A DNA stretch of 64,000 bases, taken from contig JACTVC010000002.1 of assembly GCA_018417955.1 (NCBI GenBank), forward strand, positions 4,402,001-4,466,000, given 5' to 3'. Within the stretch, counting starts at the first letter, position 1, and each line of letters begins with the position of its first letter. The translations under genes were made by a program, and so were the position numbers. Positions 1 through 10,323 of the stretch are shown piece by piece. The notes under the pieces are model-generated. The model saw only the letters and a list, made by a program, of their open reading frames with translations. It did not search any database and was not told the origin of the DNA. This DNA comes from Laccaria trichodermophora. Lineage: Eukaryota; Basidiomycota; Agaricomycetes; Agaricales; Hydnangiaceae.

Positions 1-57
1 TTGAACAATCTCAACTGCACGATCAAATTGAGCGTCAATGAGTTCATGAGACGACAT
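1..57 (-). CDS. acb1: Acyl-CoA-binding protein, N-terminal 19 codons (partial, cut by window edge)
   Basis: The minus strand opens at an ATG (55-57) and reads MSSHELIDAQFDRAVEIVQ to the window edge. The segment AQFDRAVEIVQ is what I know from the N-terminus of fungal acyl-CoA-binding proteins, small cytosolic helical-bundle proteins that carry long-chain acyl-CoA esters. Only the first helix region is visible, so the family call rests on a short match. The gene continues to the left outside the window. Two CACGTG motifs lie upstream. Confidence 0.6.
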   Translation of the reverse strand, partial: MSSHELIDAQFDRAVEIVQ

Positions 58-137
58 TTTGACTAGGGATAGTCAAGGGAGAGATTAGGCGACTCTTTTG
101 CTACTCTTTGAGCTCAGAGCTGGAAAGAGGATATAAA

Positions 138-162
138 CACGTGAAAAGTTCAGAGCCACGTG
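138..162. promoter_or_regulatory. Two CACGTG E-box motifs upstream of the acyl-CoA-binding protein gene
   Basis: CACGTG occurs at 138-143 and 157-162; the second lies in the 10-bp palindrome GCCACGTGGC (155-164). They are 80-105 bp upstream of the divergently read ATG at 57. CACGTG is the classic bHLH core; a role in lipid-gene control is inference only. Confidence 0.35.
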
Positions 163-225
163 GCTGCACCACGACTTAATATGCGCTCATCCAACACTCA
201 TCTTGGGAAATCTTGTATTTTTTTT

Positions 226-450
226 TCAGTACTTGCGCCATTCAGATAGCTCATATAGCAAACAAGTGAGTATGTCTCTTGCAACTTCCTCGCGGTTACT
301 AACTTGGCTTCCATCTTCGGCCATCCACCTGATGGGTCCCATGTGTTTGGCGATTGGATGACCTTCAAGATGCACATGAACTCTGAATTCGAAAAGCTCA
401 TATTTTACTCGCCCGCCTCCTCCAAACCTATTTCGGTCTTCTTCGGACAT
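226..450 (-). CDS. Small hypothetical protein (74 aa)
   Basis: This is an ATG-initiated, uninterrupted 74-codon ORF ending in TGA. The product starts MSEEDRNRFGGGG and is charged, with a tryptophan-containing middle and the C-terminus LLYELSEWRKY. I recognise no family. The codon mix resembles that of the neighbouring genes, which argues for real coding, but it could also be one exon of a larger gene or chance. It stands between the divergent acyl-CoA-binding protein promoter and the secreted protease, and no partner exon was identified. Confidence 0.35.
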   Translation of the reverse strand: MSEEDRNRFGGGGRVKYELFEFRVHVHLEGHPIAKHMGPIRWMAEDGSQVSNREEVARDILTCLLYELSEWRKY

Positions 451-906
451 CCTACTTAGGGTCTTCAGGTTTTTGTTAAAATTATGGGAAAGCCTTCACA
501 TGTTTCTAGTTGGTTTCTAAGAGAGAGGTCTAGTTGCCACCATCCGTAAAGCTGCACAAAGTTCTGTTCACCATGCCGTTGTTTGAGCTGATGGCTCGGC
601 TTTGCTTGATATCAAGCATTCACCTGGAACCGAAAAACCCCAAGAGATTGACAAATTCAAGAAATAACTAAACAAATCTACAAGGTTTACACGTGAAGTT
701 GTGGAGTTTGGTGCCACCAATTGCTTCTCTTCATCTCGAGATCTTGTCTATATGTCTTGCACACGCGGGTCAAGGTCAGCTACGCTACGTACCTTGTTGC
801 GACTATGTTACTCCAGTCTGTTCTTCAAGGAACGTTGTTCTAGACCACATGGTCACTTTACTATCTGCTGGCTCTTAACGGCCACGTATATCGGGGCACC
901 TCGGTG
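451..906. other. Intergenic region upstream of the metalloprotease
   Basis: No gene was recognised here. The short ORFs at 693-937 begin with poor starts and show no family similarity. The stretch is taken as 5' upstream DNA of the protease gene. Confidence 0.5.
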
Positions 907-914
907 TATAAAAG
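907..914 (+). promoter_or_regulatory. TATA box of the metalloprotease gene
   Basis: TATAAAAG lies 66-73 bp upstream of the ATG at 980, at a plausible TATA-to-start distance and followed by a pyrimidine-rich stretch. A clear TATA box is typical of strongly regulated secreted-enzyme genes and is not obvious upstream of the housekeeping genes here. Confidence 0.6.
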
Positions 915-979
915 GACTTTGTGCTTCTGTTGCTTAACTTTCAAACCTCTTACGCTCTTCTTGCTGAGAAACCTGCCTA

Positions 980-2109
980 ATGTTCGCATCCTCTGTAGCT
1001 GCTTTCCTGCTCGGGGCCTCCCTAGTGCTCGGTTCTCCTTTTAACTCTACAACCCCAAGAAGGTGATTTCTTTTGCATTAATACCTACTCGATCGATTCA
1101 CGGTGTGTTATAGGGCTTGCGGCACATACATCAGCGACGCCCAACTCGTCGCGGCTGAAGCTCACTTCATCCAACACAAAGTTACAGTCAGCGACTTTGC
1201 TGCTCTCACACCTACTAAGATCAATGTTAGTAACTATATCATTACCCTCAATACATCGGCTGAAAATTTTTCCTCAAGGTCTACTTCCATGTTATTAGCA
1301 AGGATTCAACGGCTGCTGGAGGAAATGTGCCGTAAGTTTACTCTATAGAATCTACTCAAGTCCAATCTTGCTCAAACAATTTGCAGTGATTCTCAGCTCA
1401 GTGCACAGATCAGCGTCATGAATACGGCATATCCCACTGCTGGTATCACTTGGACCCTCGCGGGCACGACTCGCACCGTGAACGCCGATTGGTTCAACAA
1501 CGCTGGACCATCAACGACACAACAAACGGCTATGAAGAACCAACTTAGGACCGGCGCCGCCAAGGATCTGAACGTCTATACTGTTGGGTATGTTACATGC
1601 TAGACGCCTTATCGGTTGTGTCGTGCTAAAGCAGGTTCAGTTTCGTCTCTGGTTCTGGAGCAGGTCTCCTCGGCTACTCCACATTTCCCTCCAGCTACTC
1701 TGGTGCACCCAAGGATGATGGTGTAGTCATGCTCTTTTCATCCGTCCCGGGAGGATCTTCGGCCCCTTACAACCTCGGTCAAACTCTTACCCATGAAGCG
1801 GGTCACTGGGTCGGTCTATACCATACTTTCCAAGGCGGATGCACTGGCGCAGGCGATAGCGTCGATGACACCCCTCCAGAGGCCTCCGCTGCTTTCGGAT
1901 GCCCCACCGGCCGTGACACTTGCGCTGGTGGAGGTGTTGACCCTATCCGTGAGTATTTTTCCGTGAACACGGACTCTAAATATCGTCTGATATCTAATAC
2001 AGACAATTTCATGGACTACACCGACGATTCCTGCATGAACCAGTTCACCGCTGGCCAGGTTACTCGTCTGAGGTCCCAGATCGCCACCTACCGTGGAATC
2101 CCCGCATGA
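980..2109 (+). CDS. Secreted zinc metalloprotease, M43/pappalysin-type (MEP-like)
   Basis: The product is an extracellular endopeptidase of 287 aa. Six exons join in frame: 980-1062, 1114-1225, 1279-1331, 1387-1587, 1641-1948 and 2003-2109. The N-terminus has a signal peptide ([18 protein letters not shown]). The zinc site [11 protein letters not shown] matches HExxHxxGxxH of metzincins (nt about 1792-1824), and the Met-turn appears downstream as [15 protein letters not shown]. Paired cysteines around GCTGAGD and GCPTGRDTC fit the disulfide-rich M43B fold. Fungal members are secreted proteases used in nutrition and sometimes in host interaction. The gene has its own TATA promoter and is read away from the flanking genes. 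All catalytic residues are intact. Confidence 0.93.
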
Positions 2110-2677
2110 GGGGCGTCAGTTCAAACGATATTTAAATACTACAGAAGTGAAATATGAGTATTTGTGAAATAGAAAATTGGCTTGGGTTATACGTTTCAAA
2201 CCAAGTATTGAGCGGTAATTGCTGAAAAGGTGGAGTTCGAGGCAGATCGTGGCCAAGTTTTCCATCCTCTCTCTGGCATCAGCCTCGCTCACCGCCCTCT
2301 GCAACGCACTTGCAATCATCGACACTTGCATACCCATACGCAATACATGCACCGGAGAAGGCATCGACCCATCATTAACTCTTATCAAAGTATACATTCA
2401 ACGTCACGGTTCGCACACAAGTCCTGGTCCTATAGATCCTGCATGTTTTTCACCAGGTCACATTACCCGTCTGTAGTTACCATGATGAGGGCCGCTTAGT
2501 GGACAGTGGCTTGAACTTGAGCCTGAACCATCGCGTGGCAAACCTTGTAACATGCTCTGTTCGTAACGTTATCTCTTGAGGCAAGTACATCCTCGCAACA
2601 TTACTGACAAGTCCCCCTCCTCAGAGCTGAAGTAATGTGAATCCTAAGTTCTGTGGTGCGCGCCACATGAACTTGCG
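2110..2677. other. Intergenic/3' region between the metalloprotease and mS34
   Basis: This stretch lies between two convergent genes. Short overlapping ORFs (2116-2499) show no family similarity. I see only untranslated 3' DNA; the mS34 message may extend into it. Confidence 0.5.
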
Positions 2678-3193
2678 CTACAAGAGTCTCCGAGAGTCAA
2701 GGAGAATGCTCACTAAACAGACGGACCCATTAGAACCTGAAACTGAGCTTGAGCATGAACGTACGCTTGTTGAGGGCTGCTTCGCCGGTTGAGAGGGGCC
2801 ATCTCTCCATGCATATTTCAGAGCACCCCGTATTCGCTCCTCTTGTGGGCTAACAAGGTTGCCTTTTGAAGGAACACGACAAGGTCAGAAACTAAATGAA
2901 GTTGTCAAAGCTGTAGTTGACGTACCTTTCCAGTATAAGAGCCCCCATGCTTTACCATGTTTGCCGCCGCACTTGAATTGTGAGCGAGTAACTATCCAGT
3001 ACGAATTTCTGATGTCCTTGTCCGTCCATCGGCATTGATGGACAGCATTCCCAATCCCGCCTCCTGGAGTTCGGGAGAGCACTTCATATAAATTCCCTGA
3101 CCTAGACACTAGTGAAGGAGGAAGCCTCGTAGGAATAAGCTTCTTTAAAGGCTCATAGATATTTGGGGCACAAGTCCGGAATGTTGGGAGCAT
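2678..3193 (-). CDS. Mitochondrial small ribosomal subunit protein mS34
   Basis: The product is a structural protein of the mitochondrial ribosome small subunit. Exon 1 (3193-2926) encodes the conserved core NLYEVLSRTPGGGIG, then RWTDKDIRNSYW and KCGGKHGKAWG, the family signature. Joining at 2925/2863 (63-nt intron, GTACGT donor) continues in frame as WKGNLVSPQEERIRGALKYAWRDG, again typical of mS34. Read to the first stop (2678-2680) the protein is 150 aa. A donor-like GTACGT at about 2763 followed by TTTAG-TGA would give a protein some 28 residues shorter, so the C-terminus is uncertain. The domain itself is complete. Confidence 0.82.
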
Positions 3194-3340
3194 GCTGGCG
3201 GTTGAAAAAATACAAGGGTTAAATTTGTGAATTTGTCGAAGTTCAAACTCAGCGGAGACTTGTCAGTACTTGAAACTTGAAAGTATGTAGATTACGAGCG
3301 CGCAGACAAAGTCAAAAAGTTCTTCAAGCAGGGATATCTA

Positions 3341-4081
3341 TCATGGAATAGAAGATGGTTCCAGTAAACCATGGCCTCCAGTCGACCCAAACCCTCCTGC
3401 ACCGCGAATTGTCTCGTCCAGGTCCTACAATAAGAAGATCATTTTCTAGCCAAGCCACAAACTGGAATGTGCTCACTTGAACCTCAAGGACTTCGGCTGT
3501 GTGAATCTTTTCAAGGATGAGCTGTGCTACACGATCGCCTTCTTCCACTGCGCGCATTCAGAATATGAGAATTCTGGAGAAGACAAGCGCGTCACACCTT
3601 GAAAGTCTTTGTCTGATAAGTTAAAGAGCAAAACGAAGACCACACCGCGGTAGTCGGCGTCAATTACTCCTGCCCCCGTGTCTATCATAAATTTGGATGC
3701 TGTCCATAGAAATGAGAGTACCGCAATGGACAACGATGGACAGTTACATACCAAGCCCGCTTCGAGGTGCGACGCGACCGTAAGTTCCTACTGGTACGGC
3801 AATTGAGATCTGAGTGTCAATGAGAGCCTTTCCATGCGCAGGGATGACTTTTCTTTCCGCGCTACAGAGAAAGCCAAAGGTCTGTTAAACGCGCGTAACG
3901 TATGAAATTATTCTCGCCTGTAAAGGTCGTAGCCCGCTGATAACGGCGATCCGCGAGTTGGGAGCGTTGCTTTCTCCGAAAGTCGTTTGACAAGTAGGTC
4001 AGGAAGAGGACTCGTGGGCGCTGCCACGGTGGGGGACATTTTTCTCTTCTTCAAGCTGACTGCGGGTGCTTCGCCACTCAT
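3341..4081 (-). CDS. dut1: Deoxyuridine triphosphatase (dUTPase)
   Basis: The enzyme hydrolyses dUTP to dUMP and PPi, supplying dTMP precursors and keeping uracil out of DNA. Five exons (4081-3918, 3861-3752, 3699-3598, 3547-3477, 3424-3341) give 176 aa. All five trimeric dUTPase motifs are present: [35 protein letters not shown] and the C-terminal [10 protein letters not shown]. Intron 1 has a GC donor (AG|GCGAGA) and the usual AG acceptor; the GT-only alternatives hit a stop. The start chosen is the upstream in-frame ATG at 4081, preceded by a stop; it adds SLKKRK, a likely nuclear localisation signal. A second ATG at 4039 would omit it, so two isoforms are possible (inference). It is divergent from the short-chain dehydrogenase gene, 247 bp apart. 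Confidence 0.95.
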
Positions 4082-4328
4082 GATAATTGACTATTGCGAT
4101 ACGAGCGATAAGGCAGCGGTGTGGACTGTAGCGCAACGTCAGTGTGCAGTGCAGGTCAGTAAGTATTTGATAGAAAGCCTTGAGAAAGCGGCAGCCACAA
4201 AGCTCGAGGTGTGACGAGTGCGCACGTGAATGGTGACCAGTCGTATCAAAGCAAGCAAATTGAAATACTAAGGCATTTTGCCTATAATTAAGCTTTCGCT
4301 CGTCCTCACTATCAAGTACAGTGCAACT

Positions 4329-5726
4329 ATGCCCGGTAGACTACAGAATAAGGTGAGGTTTCTCTCATCTCCAGATATCCCCTAGTCCTCATCTCAAGCA
4401 ACAGATTGCAATCGTCACAGGAGCTGGATCGTGTGTATCGTGCCATCTGATCATTGTATTTGATGTGATTCTCTCGCAGAGGCATCGGACTGGAATCTTC
4501 TATCTTGTTTGCACAAGAAGGAGCAAATGTCGTGCTTGTGGATATTAACCTTGAAGCAGCCCAGAATGCCGTGGCCTTGATCGTAAACCGATCCCCCAAT
4601 GTCAAAGTGCTGGCAACAAAAGCGGACGTGAGCAAGGAGGCCGATGTCAAAGCCGCTGTCGATTTAGCCATAAATGAGTTTGGCAGATTGGATGTTATGG
4701 CAAGTGTATTTTCTCGTGATCTCTCACCCTATCTCTTTACCATGCTGTTCTCAGTTCAACAACGCAGGTAGGTACATCTTATTCCTTACTATCAGCAGTT
4801 CTTATGCGACGCCCCCTTAGGCATCATGCACCCTGCTGATGATAACGCTTTGAACACTGAAGAGCACATCTGGGACCTTACCATGCAGATCAATTTGAAA
4901 GGCGTTTGGTGGGGTTGTAAGTATGCAATCATTGCGATGCGCGAAAACCCCACGGATGAGGCCAAGGGATTGCATCGTGGCGGCAGTATCATCAATACTG
5001 CAAGCTTCGTCGCTTTAATGGGTGCTGCAACCCCACAGCTGGCATGTGCGTGATCCAGGTAGTATGTTTGACCACAAAACTTGAAATGTAACACACAGAT
5101 ACTGCATCTAAAGTGCGCAACATTCCTATAGCTACAGGCGATCATCGGAGTCATCCCCCTCCGTCAGGGAGGTGTTCTCGCAATGACCCGTGAACTTGCG
5201 ATGGTTCATGCTAGGGAAGGCATTCGCATCAATTCTCTTTGTCCGTGAGTTTCTTTCCTTCCCTCCCAAGAATTGTTTATTCTATGAATTACACAGTGGC
5301 CCTCTGAAAACTCGTAAGCTATCTTGGGTCCACTTCAGCCTAAAACTTTCCTACACTCCCACCTAGCTCTCCTCATGGATTTCCTCGATACGGAGGAGAA
5401 ACGTCAGCGCAGACTTGTCCACCTTCCTATGGGCCGCTTTGGCGAAGCAGTGGAACTCGCCAACGCTGCTCTTTTTCGTGAGTATGAATCAGCAGTTCGA
5501 TTGTTACCAGACAACCAACGTCCTCGCTTAGTTGCCAGCAATGAAAGTAGTTATGTGACGGTGCGTTTCGCTAACTCTGTATCTATGATTTGTGATTCCA
5601 AAATATCTCTCTCCGTGTTTGTAGGGAACCGACTTCAAGGTCGACGGTGGACTTTCTTCAGCATATGTCACTGCAGTCGGAGAGCCCGCACTTCTCCCAC
5701 CAACAAGTTTGGCCACTCGGCAGTGA
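4329..5726 (+). CDS. Short-chain dehydrogenase/reductase (SDR family)
   Basis: A classical NAD(P)-dependent SDR of 285 aa; the substrate is unknown. Eleven exons were frame-checked: 4329-4352, 4407-4432, 4480-4699, 4755-4767, 4821-5045, 5099-5112, 5168-5244, 5297-5313, 5367-5477, 5532-5560 and 5625-5726. It has the cofactor loop TGAGSGIG, an acidic residue after beta-2 (VLVDIN) suggesting NAD preference, FNNAGI, IINTAS with the catalytic Ser, YTASK (the catalytic YxxxK), CPGPLKTP and the C-terminal TGTDFKVDGG. Two exons are tiny, 13 and 14 nt, and the 14-nt one encodes most of YTASK. The third intron (4700-4754) is GC-AG with a perfect GCAAGT donor. The whole sequence resembles a widespread group of fungal SDRs of undefined substrate. 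Confidence 0.92.
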
Positions 5727-5816
5727 TTCCCTGTTATATCGTAGAAGCCCTCGAACGTTAGCTAAGATTGCGACAAGTTGTAATGTGATCAATCTGGATA
5801 AATCAATCAACTAAAT

Positions 5817-6610
5817 TTAAAGTTCCTTGCGTCTCTTGACACCCTCAGCTTTCCTGATCTTCGTGATTTCTTTGCCGATTTCATTATTGATGCGTTTATG
5901 CATGGCAGGTCGGTATCCAAGACCGAACAATATTTCAAGATGCACAAAGAACGGTGCCAGTACAACAGCTGTTGAAATGTGTGAGGAGTGGTTGACAAAG
6001 TTGAAAGAATATCATACCCCCTATGAGATTATCGAGGAGAGCTGGAGCACGCTTCTCTGCAAGACCATGTCCAAGAAACTGTGCAACCCATGAAGCAGCT
6101 TGCAGAAGACCCGCCCAGATCAAGTAGCCTGGACGTTGCGAAAATGCGATTGCGCTGAGGAGGGACAACACCAATTGAGGGGTGTAAAGCAACTAAAGGG
6201 GATATAAGCAAATTGCCGATCAAAGGACTACGGAATTACGAACTGCAGCGACGGGTTCAAGAATAAAATAATAGACCAGATATAACGCAGCATGTATTGT
6301 GGCGTAATTCAAATCAAAAACGAGGTATTCGTTGAATGCGTAGTGGACCGTGGGCATAAATGAAGGCATGGGTAATGGGGCAACGAGTGCATGAGCGGAC
6401 CTATGTCTCAAATGAGTCCTGGATATGAGAAATGAGCGAAACGAACCAAAGAATGATCGGCACGCAGATGATGTGGATGAGGACGTTGACTTTATTGGAG
6501 TGGTAGGCCCCATAAAAGGTGAGCTGTCACCGGTTATCAAAATCAAACGGAAAAGAGATTCGAAGGAGGAATACCTGTTTGTCAACGTTGAATAGATGGG
6601 AGAGCGACAT
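5817..6610 (-). CDS. mpo1: Mpo1-like 2-hydroxy fatty acid dioxygenase (DUF962)
   Basis: A multi-pass ER membrane protein; yeast Mpo1 is an Fe2+-dependent dioxygenase in phytosphingosine degradation (alpha-oxidation of 2-hydroxypalmitate). Exons assemble from ATG at 6610 (MSLSHLFNVDKQ) through LTFYGAYHSNKVNVLIH, then VHYAFNEYLVFD, ALYLVYYFILEPVAA, WVAQFLGHGLAEKRAPALLDN and LAPFFVHLEILFGLGYRP, ending KRRKEL before TAA at 5817. The conserved histidines (YH..VLIH, VHY, GHG, VHLE) are in place. The second intron must start at GTTCGT to keep frame (LW|SAHALVAP). The 3' end converges on the SDR gene with 90 bp between stops; the 5' end is 158 bp from divergent sec22. Confidence 0.92.
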
Positions 6611-6768
6611 CGTGGTATGTTGCAAAGGTTAGGAGCCGTGAATAAATCATCTGCAGCAAAGATATGATGAAGATAACAAACGGAGGTCGCCAGGAACGGA
6701 TTCGGACCGTAATATCACGTGTGGGTTTTCTTGTTACATCACGCGTTCTACTTGGCTCCTCATCTTCC

Positions 6769-7631
6769 ATGGTCCGCTCAACCATCATCGTTCGAGCCTC
6801 AGATGCTTTGCCATTAGCTGCCAGCGTCGACGATGAGCAGGTTGGTTTTAACTTTTTGCATCCGTCAATTTCACTCATTCCAACGTAGACAGAACAAGTT
6901 CTGCAGGAGCACAAGCAACAATCCAAGCTTATATTCCGACGTATAACCCCCAACGCGGAGCCGCGGTGTTCCATTGAAAGTGGGCCATACACTTTACAGT
7001 ATGTCATTTATGTCCTCGCTCCACACGGGACTTAACACTTGCTCTCAGTTACCTCATATCAGACAATGTCGTCTTTTTAACAATCGCCGACAAGTCCTAC
7101 CCTCGAAAACTTGCCTTCTCTTATCTAGACGAACTTTCAAAAGAGTTTGCGACCACTTATGGTTCCAAGGTTGAAACCGTGCGAAAACCTTATGCCTTCA
7201 TTGGCTTCGGTGCGTATCAATTACCCTTGGGTTTATGCGAGTCTTTGTGACCGACCAACCCCACAGACACCTTTATGTCCAAGACCGCACGTTTATATCA
7301 GGATACACGAACAGCCAATGCTGCGAGCTCTGGGCTGGACAGATTGAATGACGACCTGCAAGACGTGACGAGAATAATGACGAAAAATATGGAGGAGCTG
7401 TTATGGAGGGGTGATTCCTTAGATCGTATGTTTCCATTCTGGTTCCGTTTGACGACAGATATTGACGATCCAATAGGAATGTCCCATTTGTCGACTTCGC
7501 TACGCTCTGAATCGGAAAAGTATCGGAAGGCTGCGAGGAATATTAACCTGCAAGCCATGCTCCGACAATACGCACCTTTCGGCGCTGTTGGGTTGCTGGT
7601 GCTCATTATGTTGTACTGGAGATTTATGTGA
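6769..7631 (+). CDS. sec22: R-SNARE Sec22
   Basis: Vesicle-trafficking SNARE of ER-Golgi transport. The N-terminal longin domain begins MVRSTIIVRASD. Exon 1 is 6769-6840; exon 2 begins at 6889. Downstream come the SNARE motif (LNDDLQDVTRIMTKNMEELLWRGDSL then DRMSHLSTSLRSES), with the central ionic-layer Arg in LLWRGD, and a C-terminal anchor APFGAVGLLVLIMLYW. The last intron lies inside the SNARE motif: GATC|GTATGT to AG|GAATG joins DSLD to RMS. Length and order match the family. The longer frame upstream of 6769 has no homologous extension, so the ATG at 6769 is chosen. It shares a 158-bp divergent promoter with mpo1. Confidence 0.95.
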
Positions 7632-7789
7632 TAGATTCGTGTGTTGGATTTGGATGATTATTACTCATAATTGTTTTAGTGTAATGAGGTCGCGTTATCT
7701 TATCTGTTCTGCTGCTGCTATCTGAATACTATTAATACCACTGCCTCATACCATCACAGTTTGGAGTCCTTTCTTTCTCCCTCATACCC

Positions 7790-10156
7790 ATGGCGTACAG
7801 AGCACCATCCCCATCACCGTTCAGAGCACCATCGCCCTACAGAGCACCATCCCCCTACGGAGCACCTTCTCCTTACGCCACCGCAGATAGTCAGTATCAT
7901 CCCCAACCATTTGCTGCGGGGCCCGGTGGCCAGATCGTCCCAGGCGCAATAACGTACACGACATCCACTGGGCCCGATGGCAGAGTAATCTATCACCCGT
8001 TCAAGTACGTCCGTTCATTGTCCTGATGGAACTATATCGGTGGCCCATCGCTCAACCGATCTCCTCTCCCTAGGGCTGTATCTGCAAGGCGTGTTGACTC
8101 TCCACCTTTCAGTAACAGCTTTCATTAATCGATCAACACTGATTTCAGTTATTCCACTGCCAATGGCATTGTTAGTGGTATCCAATGGGTTCCGGCTGAA
8201 GCCACTCAAATCCTCCCTCCAGGAGCACAGCCAGCGACCTCGGTGATACTTGAATTATGATCTTTTATCTGATACTTCATTGACATTTCCCAAGGAATTC
8301 GCCGCATCATGGAACCGAGGTAACCCTAGTAAGGAGGAACAAAAATCACTGAAAGACTGGTGAGTAAATAATGGTGCCATGTGAATGAATCGCTCTGCTG
8401 AGCCTAATCCTCTTGGAGGCAACGCGACGAAGAAAAGCGAAGAAAGAAAGAAGAGAAGGAATCAACCAAGCGTCGGGAGCAAGAGCGTATGGGGCATGGT
8501 CGAAACGATTCTGACTATGAACTTCGAAAGGCTCGTGAACGTGACACTCAGGAACGTGAGCGACGCAGGTCCTTCAATGCAGGCGTTTCTGGATATCCGT
8601 TGGCTCCAGGTGGTACAGGGTATCCTCCAAGCCCGTACTCAAACCTCAATGAACCTCCCAGTGGTTACAACACCGGCGGCGCCCCCTATGGCGCCGCGAC
8701 ATCTGCGTATACCCGAGGTGTGAGCGGCAATTATGCTGATCTTAGTCGCCAATTTAACGACCTGGACATCGAGCGTAACCGCGATTATTCTGGAGAGAAG
8801 GCCAGTGGGCTCGGCCGACCTCGCAAATACAGTGTCCATGAAACCGCGCAAGACAGGCCTCGCCCGATCAGTGGTAACTATGGGGCACCCTACGGAGCTC
8901 CAGGTCCATACAGCGCGGCCTCCAGCACGTATGCGCCCGCCGCGGGACCTTACAGTAACCCGAGACCCTATCCAACAGCGCCAGCTAGTCAACCCCAATA
9001 TCCATCTTCTGGATCGTATTCTAACAACCCCTCGCCCAATATGCGCTCGAGTGAAGTCCCTTACGCACAGACTACCCATTCTGGGTATCCAGGATCCACT
9101 TTCGCCTCCCCTCCCCGTGGTCCAGTTCCGATCGCGCCCATTGCGCGATCTACCACCCCCTTTGGTGGCCCACCGCCCCAAGTTTATCCTAGAGGGCATG
9201 TGATGGAGGGTCAGCCGATACCTCAGCCGTCAAGGGCAACGACTCCCATTCCTGGTGTCATTCCCGCATCTGGTGCGGGAGCCCCTTATACCAACCCACC
9301 CTCTACATACCCTGGACAAAGGTCCAGCTCTCCTCTTCCTCCTGGTGCTGCACTCCCTCCAATGGAGCAGCAGCAGCAATTGCCCGCACCAGAAGCATTC
9401 TCGCGTCCTATCAACGCAGCGCTCCCCTACACACCCTTTGAAACTATGAAAATCCAGGACATGGACGAATTCTTCGACCATATCCCGAGAATGCCACTGG
9501 CTTTGAAGTCCCACGACGTTCATAATGAGGATTGGTTCCGTCTGATGGAGGTATGTGTCCTTTCGCAGTTATTCGTTATCTCATGACGAGCGCAGGACTT
9601 ATCACTGTCTTGGGCTGGCAAATTGCCCGTTCAAAGTCTTGGTCGGGATGGAAGGCCCCCAAAACCATCGACTCTCGCGGCTGAGCTCATCGACCTTTGG
9701 AATACATCGTTCTTTCTTGCCCGCGGTATCGAGGTTGTCCTTTACAAAGGTCGTGAGAGGCGTTCGGGAAGTCAAATAGGAAAAGTTGATTTGAATATGC
9801 CCAGCTACGATGATGACTCAGATTCATCATCGTCATCCGAAGAAGACACAGATGACGATGATTACGGCAACACGCCAGCAGGGCCTTACGGACGTCCCAC
9901 CAGTGGTCAACCTTCTCTTTCAGAAATTGCCGCTGGGCGCCGTCGACGTCATGAGACGAAGCAAGAGAGGAGGCAGCGTCACAAAGAGAAGAAGCAGAGA
10001 CGCAAGGCGAAGGCCAGAGACAAAAGATATGCGTTATACATCACCTGCTTGCCAATGAGTGGACCCAATGGCATTGCAGCAACAGGGATGCCAGGTGGGT
10101 ATCCTGGTGTGCACTCCATGGGTAATTATAATCACGGAAGAGGGGGAGGTTATTAG
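7790..10156 (+). CDS. Proline/tyrosine/serine-rich protein of unknown function
   Basis: A large protein assembled from about five exons. Exon 1 starts MAYRAPSP and carries imperfect tandem APSPYR/APSPYG repeats. A conserved piece follows, GIVSGIQWVPAEATQILPPG, then EFAASWNRGNPSKEEQKSLKDW. A highly charged Arg/Lys/Glu helix (QRDEEKRRKKEEKE) leads into a long low-complexity Pro/Tyr/Gly/Ser region (about 8570-9420), an ordered segment MKIQDMDEFFDHIPRMPLAL and DWFRLMEDLSLSWAGKLP, an acidic DDDSDSSSSSEEDTDDDD tract, a basic KKQRRKAKARDK stretch and a glycine-rich end. I do not recognise a domain. The ordered blocks placed between disordered ones suggest a scaffold or RNA-associated protein; that is inference. 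The 3' end converges on rat1. Confidence 0.75.
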
Positions 10157-10323
10157 AAGTGAAATGCGACGGAAGGATAAATGACTAGAACATGATGACA
10201 CAACTGGCCTCTAATTTCTATCCAACCACATGTACAATTATCTGATTCAAAACCAATGTGTTAACTTAACGGGACACTATGAGACCAAGGGGGTAGCGAC
10301 AAATAGCGATAGTGATAATATAG

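Noticed and set aside
8639..9199. Open 186-codon frame on the minus strand
   Set aside because: It is antisense to the proline-rich coding exon; its Arg/Gly-rich composition is the mirror of Pro/Tyr codons.
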